64,000 nt of DNA from Acidimicrobium ferrooxidans DSM 10331 (GTDB lineage Bacteria > Actinomycetota > Acidimicrobiia > Acidimicrobiales > Acidimicrobiaceae): positions 744,001 through 808,000 of the forward strand of contig NC_013124.1 in NCBI RefSeq assembly GCF_000023265.1, read 5' to 3'. A program made the position numbers and the translations under genes. A model generated the notes under the pieces. It saw only the letters and a list, made by a program, of their open reading frames with translations. It ran no database searches and was not told where the DNA came from. This document shows positions 1 to 7,401 of this stretch, in pieces. Numbering within the stretch: position 1 is the stretch's first letter; every line of letters starts with the position of its first letter.

Positions 1-1
1 C

Positions 2-40
2 GTCGTGGTCGGCGACCACTCTCGGCTCGAGCTCGCCTGA
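2..40 (+). CDS. C-terminal end of an upstream gene, probably a glucose-1-phosphate thymidylyltransferase (RmlA, long form)
   Basis: The first 39 bases read through to a TGA with the residues VVVGDHSRLELA. A GDHS-x-(V/L)-(E/Q) tail is what I would expect at the end of the beta-helix domain of long-form RmlA-type nucleotidyltransferases, and the next genes are an RmlB-like enzyme and RmlD, which suits RmlA. Only 12 residues are visible, so the identity is inference. A 10-bp hairpin straddles the stop codon. Confidence 0.4.
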   Translation, partial: VVVGDHSRLELA

Positions 41-48
41 GCCGAGAG
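19..48 (+). terminator. 10-bp perfect hairpin across the stop codon of the partial upstream gene
   Basis: CTCTCGGCTC at 19-28 pairs perfectly with GAGCCGAGAG at 39-48 around a 10-nt loop. No T-run follows. It could end or attenuate the upstream transcript before the next promoter at 67-72, or simply protect a 3' end. Confidence 0.4.
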
Positions 49-66
49 GCGGCCAAGGTCGGTCGC

Positions 67-72
67 TAGGCT
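67..72 (+). promoter_or_regulatory. -10 element TAGGCT of the rmlB-like gene
   Basis: TAGGCT matches the window-wide TAGNCT hexamer. A transcript starting about 7 nt downstream would have a leader of roughly 38 nt containing the AGGAGG at 105-110. Confidence 0.5.
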
Positions 73-116
73 GCCGGGCGCCCGTCGAGGGTGCATCGCA
101 GGTGAGGAGGAGTGGC

Positions 117-1124
117 ATGCGGCTTCTGGTGACCGGTGGAGCGGGATTCATCGGCTCGAACTATGTCCACGAGCGAGTGGCCCGCCACCCAGACGACCGG
201 ATCGTCGTGCTCGATGCCTTCACCTATGCCGGCTGTCGTGAGAGCCTCCGCGACGTCGATGACCACATTCGCATCGTCGAAGGCGACATCGGCGACACCG
301 AGCTCGTGAGCTCGCTGCTCGACGAGGAGCGCATCGAGGTGATCGTCAACTTCGCCGCCGAGTCGCACAACTCGCTCGCGATCATCGACCCGGAGCGCTT
401 CTTCCGGACCAACGTGCTCGGCACCGTCGGACTGCTCGAGGCCGCGCGTCGGCACGACGGCTTGGTGCGATTCCATCACGTCTCGACGTGCGAGGTCTAC
501 GGCGACCTGGAGCTCGACGAGGAGCGAGCCTTCACCGAAGACGACCCCTACCGGCCCCGCACCCCCTACAACGCGTCCAAGGCCGGCGCCGATCACGCCG
601 TGCGGGCCTACCACCTGACCTACGGCGTGCCGATCACGATCACGAACTGCGCCAACAACTACGGGCCCTACCAGTTCCCCGAGAAGGTGATCCCTTTGTT
701 CGTGACGCGCGCGCTGCGTGATGCTCCCCTGCCGATGTACGCATCGAAGGAGAATCGCCGGGAGTGGATCCACGTGCGCGATCACGCGGCCGCGATCGAC
801 CGGGTGCTGGAGGCCGGCACCGTCGGCGAGACCTACCACGTGGGCACCGGCGTCGAGCGCTCGATCGAGCAGATCGCCACTTCGGTCCTCGACCTGCTCG
901 GCAAGCCACGGAGCCTCATCGAGGTGGTGCCCGATCGGCCATCACACGACCGGCGCTACGTGCTGGACTCGACGAAGCTGCGCACCAGCCTCGGTTGGGA
1001 GCCGACGGTCGCCTTCGACGAAGGCCTTGCGTCGACCGTTGCGTGGTACGTCGAGCATCCCGAGTGGTGGGAGCCCCTGCTTGGCCGTGCTCCTGTCGTC
1101 GAAGGCGAGGCCTGGCGCCGGTGA
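117..1124 (+). CDS. rmlB: dTDP-glucose 4,6-dehydratase-like NDP-sugar dehydratase (SDR family)
   Basis: Extended short-chain dehydrogenase of 335 residues. It carries the NAD-binding GGAGFIGSNY at residues 7-16, an AAESH motif near 80 and the catalytic YNASK near 150. RmlB turns dTDP-glucose into the 4-keto-6-deoxy intermediate of dTDP-rhamnose. The start is ATG 117, with AGGAGG at 105-110 and a 6-nt spacer; a GTG at 102 would put that ribosome site inside the gene. Two family positions differ: Cys125 stands where RmlB normally has the acid Asp of its TDE triad (STCEVYG), and AESHNSLAI replaces the usual AESHVDRSI. It may be a variant dehydratase with another sugar nucleotide. It overlaps rmlD by 4 bp (GTGA). 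Confidence 0.75.
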   Translation: MRLLVTGGAGFIGSNYVHERVARHPDDRIVVLDAFTYAGCRESLRDVDDHIRIVEGDIGDTELVSSLLDEERIEVIVNFAAESHNSLAIIDPERFFRTNVLGTVGLLEAARRHDGLVRFHHVSTCEVYGDLELDEERAFTEDDPYRPRTPYNASKAGADHAVRAYHLTYGVPITITNCANNYGPYQFPEKVIPLFVTRALRDAPLPMYASKENRREWIHVRDHAAAIDRVLEAGTVGETYHVGTGVERSIEQIATSVLDLLGKPRSLIEVVPDRPSHDRRYVLDSTKLRTSLGWEPTVAFDEGLASTVAWYVEHPEWWEPLLGRAPVVEGEAWRR

Positions 1125-1981
1125 GCGATCGCATCGTGGTCCTCGGTGCGGGCGGTCAGCTCGGTCGGCGGTTGGTGCGCGCGTTCGAGCGCACCAGCGC
1201 CGCGGAGGTCGTCGGTCTCGATCGTCGAGCACTCGACGTCACCGAGCGTGTGGCGGTGCACGGTGCCGTCGACGCACTCCGGCCACGCTGGATCGTGAAC
1301 GCCGCCGCGATGACGGCCGTCGACGCCTGTGAGCGCGAGGTAGAGCGGGCGGTTCGGCTCAACGCCCTCGCCGTGCGTTGGCTCGTCGAGGCCGCCGAGC
1401 GCGCCGGTGCGCGCGTATGTCAGGTGTCGACCGACTACGTCTTCGACGGTACCGCCACGCGTCCTTATACGGAGGCCGACCAGCCGAACCCCATGAGTGT
1501 CTACGGCCTCACGAAACTCCAGGGGGAGCGCGAGTTGCGTCCCGGGATCGACAGTTGTGTGCGGACCTCCTGGCTGATGAGTGCCGACGATCGTTGCATG
1601 CTCGGGACCATCGACCGCCTTCGCCGAGGACCTGGGCCCTTGCGCTTCGTCGAGGACCAGGTCGGTTCTCCGAGCTTCGCGGACGACGTCGCGCTCGGCA
1701 TCGTGGAGCTCGTGCGTCGTGAGGTGACCGGCGTCATCCACGTGACGAACGACGGTCAGGCGAGCTGGTACGACGTCGCGAGGGAGGCACTTCGGGCCTT
1801 TGGCGACGATCCACACCGAGTCGAGCCGATCCCCACGACGCAACTCGCCGGCAGCTTCGTCGCTCCGCGACCTGCCTTCTCGGTGCTCGCCGGGGTCGTG
1901 CGCGCCGCGGTCGGGCTCGAGCCCCTGCGACCGTGGCAGGAGGCGCTCGGAGCTGCGGTCAGCGAGCGTGCTCGTGGATGA
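1121..1981 (+). CDS. rmlD: dTDP-4-dehydrorhamnose reductase
   Basis: RmlD reduces dTDP-4-keto-rhamnose to dTDP-L-rhamnose, the rhamnose donor for cell-wall linkers and polysaccharides. The 286-residue protein has the Rossmann motif GAGGQLGRR near its start, the STDYVFDG strand, the catalytic YGLTK and VRTSWL further on, all typical of the family and of normal length. GTG at 1121 overlaps the previous stop, so the two genes are translationally coupled. No RmlC epimerase is visible in the window and it may lie upstream. The pairing with a WbbL-like gene immediately downstream matches the mycobacterial rmlD-wbbL arrangement. Confidence 0.93.
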   Translation: MSDRIVVLGAGGQLGRRLVRAFERTSAAEVVGLDRRALDVTERVAVHGAVDALRPRWIVNAAAMTAVDACEREVERAVRLNALAVRWLVEAAERAGARVCQVSTDYVFDGTATRPYTEADQPNPMSVYGLTKLQGERELRPGIDSCVRTSWLMSADDRCMLGTIDRLRRGPGPLRFVEDQVGSPSFADDVALGIVELVRREVTGVIHVTNDGQASWYDVAREALRAFGDDPHRVEPIPTTQLAGSFVAPRPAFSVLAGVVRAAVGLEPLRPWQEALGAAVSERARG

Positions 1982-2819
1982 GCTCTGGGCGGTCGTGGTC
2001 GACTACGGGGGCCACGCCGACGACTCGCTCCTCGATGCGCTGATCGATGCCGGTGCGGCACGCGTGGTCGTCGTCGACAATGCACTCGCTGTGGCGAGCT
2101 CGCGCACCGAGCCACGGGGCCAGGGGGTCGTCGAGTTTCGGTCCTACGGCGCCAACCTGGGCTTCGGGGGTGCCGTCAATCGGGTCCTTGCCCGTCGAGG
2201 AGCCAGGTGGCTGCTCATCGCCAACCCGGACATCGAGATCGCTCCGTCCGCGCTGCGGACACTCCTCGCGACCGGCGAGCGCTGGTCGCGAGCTGGCATC
2301 GTCGCGCCTCGACTCGAAGACCACGCAGGCCAACCCCAGGCGAGCGTCCGAGCGTTCCCGAGCCTCGCGCTCGCGGCGCTGCACGGAGCACTCGGCGTCG
2401 TCTGGCCGTCGAATCCGGCGTCACGGCGCTATCGGCGCGAAGTGCCCGATCCGCCGAATGCATACCTGGCGCCGTGGGTCTCGGGCGCCCTGATGCTCGC
2501 GCGGTGGGAGGCACTGTCGGCGATCGGTGGGTTCGACGCGAGCTACTTCTTGTACCTCGAGGACGTCGATCTCGCCTGGCGGCTCACGCGGGCCGGTTGG
2601 GAGGTCGTCGTCGATCCGACCGTGCGTGTCCGCCACGTCGGGGGTGCCACCACACGCTCCCGACGCGTGGTGGCGGCCCTCTGGCACGCACGTTCCCTGG
2701 TTCGCTACGGGCTCGCGCAGGAGGACACGGCCACTGGCGCGGCGTTGGTGCTCTTCGGCGTGCTTGCTCGTTGGGCAGTGGTCGTCGTGGCGTCGCGACG
2801 CAGCTCAGCGGACGGATGA
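1968..2819 (+). CDS. wbbL: GT2 rhamnosyltransferase, WbbL-like
   Basis: Family 2 glycosyltransferase of about 283 residues. It shows the nucleotide-sugar strand ANPDIEIA, the acceptor-side WVSGALMLAR and the catalytic-base region YFLYLEDVDLAWRLTRAGW, the usual order for bacterial rhamnosyltransferases. WbbL transfers rhamnose to decaprenyl-PP-GlcNAc to build the arabinogalactan linker. Whether this organism has arabinogalactan is unknown, so the acceptor is inferred. The start is GTG 1968 (or 1974), overlapping the rmlD end by 14 bp; no strong ribosome site was seen at normal spacing. Position after rmlD and before a GDP-mannose-type pyrophosphorylase mirrors the mycobacterial order. Confidence 0.72.
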   Translation: MLVDELWAVVVDYGGHADDSLLDALIDAGAARVVVVDNALAVASSRTEPRGQGVVEFRSYGANLGFGGAVNRVLARRGARWLLIANPDIEIAPSALRTLLATGERWSRAGIVAPRLEDHAGQPQASVRAFPSLALAALHGALGVVWPSNPASRRYRREVPDPPNAYLAPWVSGALMLARWEALSAIGGFDASYFLYLEDVDLAWRLTRAGWEVVVDPTVRVRHVGGATTRSRRVVAALWHARSLVRYGLAQEDTATGAALVLFGVLARWAVVVVASRRSSADG

Positions 2820-2824
2820 GTCGC

Positions 2825-2830
2825 TAACCT
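2825..2830 (+). promoter_or_regulatory. -10-like TAACCT before the membrane-anchored protein
   Basis: TAACCT lies 9 nt before ATG 2840 and no Shine-Dalgarno intervenes, consistent with a near-leaderless transcript. Confidence 0.4.
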
Positions 2831-2839
2831 AGTGCCGGT

Positions 2840-3478
2840 ATGCCCAACCCCCAGGAAGGAGCTCGGCGAGTCCAGCGCGCCAAGGCGGCTGGTCGAGGGG
2901 CTCACGTACCGCGTGAGATTCCCGTCGGGTTCTACGCTGCCCTCACGATCGTCGCGGTGCTCGGCATCGCTGCCATCGGCTACTCCCGCTACGAGGTCAA
3001 CCATCCGGTCTCCGCGACGTCGTCGCAGTCGCCGCCTCGCGTCGGCCAGACGTGGTACACCGCACTCGGGATCGAGGTCTGCGGGCACTTCGAGCCGGTG
3101 CTCGCCAAGGGTTCAGGTGCTGCGAGCGGCATGACGGCCCTCGGCAACGGGGTCGTCAAGGTCGCGCCGAAGACACCGGCCGAGACCGGCGCTGCGGCGA
3201 CGCTCGTGCACTTCCTCGACGCGGCGGGCGTGCGCGTCTCGACGTCGAGCGTCGTCCTGCCTGGGCACGCGAGCATCGACGTCGCGAGCGTGTGCGGCCA
3301 GCGGCCGGTCGAGGTGCGTACGGCGACGTGGGCATCCCTGCTTGCGACTCGGCCGACGATCCATGCGGGGACAACCGGTGTGCGCATGCTGAGCGGCGAG
3401 GTCGTGGCCGTCGCGGTGGTGACCAAGGGCGCGACGATCGCCCAGCCTCCCACGGCCGCCAACCTCGCGAACGTCTAA
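2840..3478 (+). CDS. Single-pass membrane-anchored protein of unknown function
   Basis: 212 residues. A basic N-terminus rich in Arg and Lys (1-30) precedes one membrane helix at about 31-48 (YAALTIVAVLGIAAIGY). The remaining 160 residues should lie outside the membrane. They are Ala/Val/Thr-rich and include two cysteines (in IEVCGHFEPV and ASVCGQRP) that could form a disulfide. I do not recognise the family. It sits between the rhamnosyltransferase and the pyrophosphorylase genes, so a role in envelope assembly is plausible but only from context. The start codon is preceded by a TAACCT hexamer and no ribosome site. Confidence 0.7.
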   Translation: MPNPQEGARRVQRAKAAGRGAHVPREIPVGFYAALTIVAVLGIAAIGYSRYEVNHPVSATSSQSPPRVGQTWYTALGIEVCGHFEPVLAKGSGAASGMTALGNGVVKVAPKTPAETGAAATLVHFLDAAGVRVSTSSVVLPGHASIDVASVCGQRPVEVRTATWASLLATRPTIHAGTTGVRMLSGEVVAVAVVTKGATIAQPPTAANLANV

Positions 3479-3516
3479 GGGTCACCCGAGGACACGCAAG
3501 AAAGTACGGAGGGCGC

Positions 3517-4557
3517 GTGCAAGCGATCATCCTTGTCGGCGGGGAGGGGACCCGGCTGCGGCCGCTCACGCTGCATCAACCCAAGCAGATGCTGCGGTTG
3601 CTGGGCTTTCCCATGCTCGAGCGCGTCGTCGAGCGTCTCGCCGCGATCGGCGTCGATGAGGTCGTGCTGTCGCTCGGATACCAGCCCGATGCGTTCATCG
3701 CGCGCTATCCCGACCACCGCATCGGCACGGTCAAGGTGCGCTACGCGGTCGAGCCGGAGCCGCTCGACACGGCGGGCGCGATTCGCTTCGCCGTGGACAA
3801 GGGCAACGTCCACGGCACGTTCTTGGTCGTCAACGGCGATGTGCTCACCGACCTCGACGTCGCCCAGCTCGTCGACTTCCATCTCGATCGAGGCGCACTC
3901 GCAACGATCGGCCTCGTGGAGGTCGATGATCCCAGCCGCTTCGGTGTGGTCGTCACCGACGACCGGGGCCGAGCGGTGCGCTTCGTGGAGAAGCCCCCGA
4001 GGGATCAGGCGCCCTCGCACGCGATCAACGCTGGCGTCTACGTCATGGAGCCGGCAGCCATCGAGCGCATCGCCGTTGGCGAGCGCGTCTCCGTGGAGCG
4101 GAGCCTGTTCCCGCAGCTCGCGAGCGAGGGGACGCTGTGGGGGCTCGCGCAGCGGTGCTACTGGGTTGATGCGGGCACACCGGCGAGCTACCTGCGTGCG
4201 GCGCTCGACATCGCAACGGGGCGGCGCGCGGCGAGAGTGCGAGAGGGCGTGCGGTTCCCGGTCGAGAGTCGACCCCCCGGTGGCGAGACGTGTTACCTCG
4301 GAGAGGGATCGCAGGTCGCGAGCGACGCCGTCGTGGACGCCGCGATCATCGAGGACGATGTCGTCGTCGGCGACGGGGCCGTCGTGCGATCGTCCATCGT
4401 CCTCGAGGGCGCGCGACTCGCACCCGGGGTTCGGGTCGAGCACTCGATCGTCGGAGCCGAGACGGACGTCCCGGAGGCCGTCGAGCTGGTCGATCTCGCG
4501 GTGGTCGCGCCGTCCACGGAGCTCGCCCCCGGCCAGCGACTCGCTGGCACCCGATGA
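3517..4557 (+). CDS. NDP-sugar pyrophosphorylase, mannose-1-phosphate guanylyltransferase type
   Basis: 346 residues. The N-terminal nucleotidyltransferase domain shows LVGGEGTRLRPLT (7-19) followed by PKQM, and the metal-binding VNGDVL near residue 108. The C-terminal 90 residues form a left-handed beta-helix (repeating DAVV, EDDVVV, DGAVV, GARLAPG hexads). This is the ManC/Mpg1 two-domain layout that makes GDP-mannose from mannose-1-P and GTP, but glucose or other sugar-1-phosphates cannot be excluded from sequence. The start is GTG 3517, with GGAGGG at 3508-3513. Downstream GT4 enzymes and an Rmd-like reductase would be natural consumers of GDP-mannose. Its stop overlaps the next ATG (ATGA). 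Confidence 0.8.
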   Translation: MQAIILVGGEGTRLRPLTLHQPKQMLRLLGFPMLERVVERLAAIGVDEVVLSLGYQPDAFIARYPDHRIGTVKVRYAVEPEPLDTAGAIRFAVDKGNVHGTFLVVNGDVLTDLDVAQLVDFHLDRGALATIGLVEVDDPSRFGVVVTDDRGRAVRFVEKPPRDQAPSHAINAGVYVMEPAAIERIAVGERVSVERSLFPQLASEGTLWGLAQRCYWVDAGTPASYLRAALDIATGRRAARVREGVRFPVESRPPGGETCYLGEGSQVASDAVVDAAIIEDDVVVGDGAVVRSSIVLEGARLAPGVRVEHSIVGAETDVPEAVELVDLAVVAPSTELAPGQRLAGTR

Positions 4558-5534
4558 GCGAGGCGCCGCCGGTACTCGTCACGGGCGGGGCGGGCTTTCT
4601 CGGGTCCTGGGTGGTCGAGCGCTTGTTGGCACGCGGGCTGCGCGTGGACGTCGTCGATGACCTGTCGACGGGGTCGCTCGAGAATCTGCGGCGAGCGCGC
4701 GACCGACACGGCGCGCGACTCACGGTCGTCGTCGAGGACGTGACGAGTGCCGCCATCGGGTCGCTGGCGGAGCGGCGGGGCTGGCGCAGCATCGTGCACT
4801 TGGCTGCCCGAGCGAGCCTCCGCGCATCCACGCTCGATCCCGTGCGCGACGCCGAGGTCAACGTCCTCGGTACCGTGCGCGTGCTGGAGGCTGCGAAGCG
4901 GGCTCGCTCGCGCAAGGTGGTCTTTGCCGCCTCGGCGGCGATCTACGGCGACCAGCGGGCGTTGCCGATTCGCGAGGAGGCGCCGCTTGCGCCGATGTCG
5001 TTCTACGGCGCGGGCAAGGTGGCCGGACTCGAGTACCTTCGAGCGGCTCGACACGTCCACGGGACGGCGTCCACGAGCCTCGTCTTCGCCAATCTCTATG
5101 GTCCGCGCCAGCGCGCTGAGCTCGGCGCGGTGGTTGCGCGGTTCGTCGACGCACTGCTCGCGGGGCACGCGCCTGTCGTCGTCGGTGACGGCACGCAGAC
5201 ACGGGACTTCGTGTGGGTGGGGGACGCGGCCGATGCGGTGGTCGCCGCGCTCGATCGGGCCGATGGGGAGATGATCAACGTCGCCACCGGCCTCGAGACC
5301 TCGATCGCGGGCCTCGCACGACTGCTCGTCGAGGTCGCCGGGATCGACGGGCTCCACCCGGTGCACCAGGGACGCCAGTCGGTGGGGGAGGTGCACCGCA
5401 ACGCGCTCGACCCCTCCCGCGCGGCGCACCTGCTCGGCTGGCGACCATCGGTCCGACTCGCCGATGGCCTCGCGCGCACCTGGGCGGCTGCGCTGGAGGC
5501 GCGGCGAATCCGCGAGGCGGCGCCGAGGTCCTGA
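4554..5534 (+). CDS. NAD-dependent sugar-nucleotide epimerase/dehydratase
   Basis: 326-residue extended SDR protein. GGAGFLGSW at 10-18 binds NAD. HLAARAS, SAAIYGD and the catalytic YGAGK are in the right order, and DFVWVGDAADAV is the usual late motif of the UDP-glucose 4-epimerase (GalE) group. The substrate cannot be read from sequence; UDP-glucose or UDP-GlcNAc epimerisation is most likely. ATG 4554 overlaps the stop of the pyrophosphorylase gene by 4 bp, so this is the last gene of the forward rmlB-to-epimerase run. It converges on cofE, with 147 bp between the stops. Confidence 0.83.
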   Translation: MSEAPPVLVTGGAGFLGSWVVERLLARGLRVDVVDDLSTGSLENLRRARDRHGARLTVVVEDVTSAAIGSLAERRGWRSIVHLAARASLRASTLDPVRDAEVNVLGTVRVLEAAKRARSRKVVFAASAAIYGDQRALPIREEAPLAPMSFYGAGKVAGLEYLRAARHVHGTASTSLVFANLYGPRQRAELGAVVARFVDALLAGHAPVVVGDGTQTRDFVWVGDAADAVVAALDRADGEMINVATGLETSIAGLARLLVEVAGIDGLHPVHQGRQSVGEVHRNALDPSRAAHLLGWRPSVRLADGLARTWAAALEARRIREAAPRS

Positions 5535-5681
5535 GCAGCGCTGATCGAGCTCAGTGGTCCTCGCGGCGGGCGCCGAGCTCTCGATCTGCCCCTTCGCAGC
5601 GCGGTCTTGACCTCGTCTGGCTGCTCAGAAGCCCACGGCTCGCCGCGGTGCTCTTCGAGGTCGGCGCGCCCGGCGTGGGCG

Positions 5682-6380
5682 TCAGCGAAAGAGGTCTCGA
5701 GCGCTGTCGCGCACGATGGCGCGGGCGGACGACTCGGCGAGCCAGGCGGGGTCGATGCCTCGCACGACGCTGAAGGGCGTGCCGGCAGCCTTCGTCGCGA
5801 CGAGATTCGCCGCCGCTGCGATCTCGTCGGCGATGCAGACCTCGGTCACGCGCAAGGTTGCGCCGGTCCAGTCGGCGGTGCCACGCAGGTCGAGGATTGC
5901 CCGAACCCCCGCCACCCCGATGGCGACGTCGGTGACCCCCTCGCGCCACGCTCGACCGAAGGTGTCGGTGACGATGACACCGACGTGGAGGTTCCATGCA
6001 AAGCGCAGGCGATCGCGAATCCGACGCGCCGAGCGATCCGGATCCTCCGGGAGCAGCACGAGCGCATGTGCGGGGGCGTTCGAACGGTCGATACCGGCGT
6101 TCGCGCAGACGAAGCCGTGGTGGGTCTCCACGATGCGCGTGGTGCCACGCACGCGCAGCACCCTGCGCGTCTCGGCAGCGAGTGCGGCCTCGAACGCCTC
6201 GTCGAGATGCTCGGGGTCGCTCTGGATCACGCGACCTTCGGCCTTGGAGACGGCCTTTTGCGACACGCAGACGACGTCGCCGTCTGCGAGCTCGCCGGTC
6301 GCGCCCAGGAGATCGCCAAGGTTGTCCCCGGCGCAGATCTCGCGATCGATGGGGATCGACCAGATCGTGAGCCGTCTCAT
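5682..6380 (-). CDS. cofE: F420-0:gamma-glutamyl ligase
   Basis: CofE adds gamma-linked glutamates to F420-0 with GTP. The 232-residue protein carries VVCVSQKAVSKAEGR (36-50), VETHHGFVCANAGIDRSNAP, VIVTDTFGRAWREG and VAIGVAG, all standard CofE blocks. It is a stand-alone ligase; in mycobacteria the counterpart FbiB is fused to a C-terminal nitroreductase-like domain that is absent here. ATG 6380 overlaps the cofD stop (ATGA), so the two are coupled. The F420 product would serve the LLM-type oxidoreductase encoded at 56.8-57.8 kb. Confidence 0.92.
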   Translation of the reverse strand: MRRLTIWSIPIDREICAGDNLGDLLGATGELADGDVVCVSQKAVSKAEGRVIQSDPEHLDEAFEAALAAETRRVLRVRGTTRIVETHHGFVCANAGIDRSNAPAHALVLLPEDPDRSARRIRDRLRFAWNLHVGVIVTDTFGRAWREGVTDVAIGVAGVRAILDLRGTADWTGATLRVTEVCIADEIAAAANLVATKAAGTPFSVVRGIDPAWLAESSARAIVRDSARDLFR

Positions 6381-7336
6381 CGGTCAGAACCCACCACTTG
6401 GACGAGCCGATCCACGAGGTCGGCGCTTCGGTCGGGGTCGGCGATCATCGTGTCCATCACCACGGCCCGCACGCCATGGCGTTCGACGTCGCCAGCCAGT
6501 GCGCCATCGCGGTGGTCGACGACGAGGGTGCCGGCGTACGGTGCGTAGAGCTGGGCCACGCTCGTTGCGCTCGGTTCGAGGCCGAAGTCGGCCATGATGG
6601 AGGCTGCAGGGCCCTTGATGGCCTGGCCTCCCACGATCGGGCTGATCGCGACCGTTCGATCCCGTGCGTCGCGCACGAGGTCGCCGAGGTCGCCGAGTTC
6701 GAGGATCGGAAAGACCGAGAGGAACGGGTTCGAGGGCGCGATGATCACGAGATCGGCCTCGGCGATCGCGGTCCGTGCATCGGGATGGGGACGCGCGGTT
6801 GCGATGCCGTCGTAGCGGATGCGTTCGACGTGGGGTTGGTGTCGCATGGCCACGAAGTACTCCTGGAATCCCACCTCGGCGACCCCGTCGTCGGTCCGTA
6901 CCGTGAGCATCGTCGCCACCTCGTCGTCGCTCATGGGTACGAGGTCGATGTCGATCCCCAGTCGGCGCACGACGTCGCGGGTGATGGATCGGAGGCCCTC
7001 GCCTCGACGGAGCCGGTCGGTTCGGTAGAGGTGGAGGCCGATGTCGCGGTCGCCGAGCGTGAACCACGTCGGTCCCCCGAGCCGTCGCAGCATGGTGAGC
7101 GCCGAGAAGGTCTCGGGAGCGATCCCCCAGCCGGTGTGGGGGTTCACGAGGCCGCTCAGTGTGTAGGTGATCGTGTCGAGGTCGGGGCAGACGCGCACGC
7201 CGGCGATCCATGTGTCGTCACCGGTGTTGACGACCGCGGTGGTCGCGGGAGCGAGCTTGCGTCGGGTGACGCCAGCGAGGAGGCGAGCCGCGCCGACCCC
7301 GCCCGAGAGGACACAGATGCGCGGGTTTGGAGTCAC
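6377..7336 (-). CDS. cofD: 2-phospho-L-lactate (or phosphoenolpyruvate) transferase of F420 synthesis
   Basis: CofD/FbiA joins Fo to the activated lactyl or PEP diphospho-guanosine to make F420-0 or its dehydro form. Typical blocks are CVLSGGVGAARLLAG near the N-terminus, NTGDD, LGDRDIGLH, MSDD and IAPSNPFLSVFPIL. Length is 319 residues. GTG 7336 was chosen because a TAGCCT -10 box lies exactly 7 nt upstream, giving a leaderless message; an in-frame GTG at 7342 is the alternative and neither has a ribosome site. It is divergent from the glycosyltransferase starting at 7402, and coupled to cofE. Confidence 0.92.
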   Translation of the reverse strand: MTPNPRICVLSGGVGAARLLAGVTRRKLAPATTAVVNTGDDTWIAGVRVCPDLDTITYTLSGLVNPHTGWGIAPETFSALTMLRRLGGPTWFTLGDRDIGLHLYRTDRLRRGEGLRSITRDVVRRLGIDIDLVPMSDDEVATMLTVRTDDGVAEVGFQEYFVAMRHQPHVERIRYDGIATARPHPDARTAIAEADLVIIAPSNPFLSVFPILELGDLGDLVRDARDRTVAISPIVGGQAIKGPAASIMADFGLEPSATSVAQLYAPYAGTLVVDHRDGALAGDVERHGVRAVVMDTMIADPDRSADLVDRLVQVVGSDR

Positions 7337-7343
7337 GGCCACG

Positions 7344-7349
7344 AGGCTA
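7344..7349 (-). promoter_or_regulatory. -10 TAGCCT of leaderless cofD
   Basis: Read on the minus strand, TAGCCT ends 7 nt before the GTG at 7336. No purine-rich ribosome site is present. Confidence 0.55.
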
Positions 7350-7389
7350 CCGGTCGAGGTGTGACCCGATCGGCCCAGAGCCTCCTCGG

Positions 7390-7395
7390 TAGACT
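7390..7395 (+). promoter_or_regulatory. -10 TAGACT of leaderless glycosyltransferase gene
   Basis: TAGACT ends 6 nt before GTG 7402. With the cofD promoter it makes a compact 66-bp divergent control region. Confidence 0.6.
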
Positions 7396-7401
7396 GCGCC
7401 C

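Noticed and set aside
102-116. Upstream GTG start for the rmlB-like gene
   Set aside because: It would place the AGGAGG inside the coding region, and homology begins at ATG 117.
5551-5681. A gene between the epimerase and cofE
   Set aside because: Only short Arg-rich frames without start signals; treated as a convergent intergenic region.
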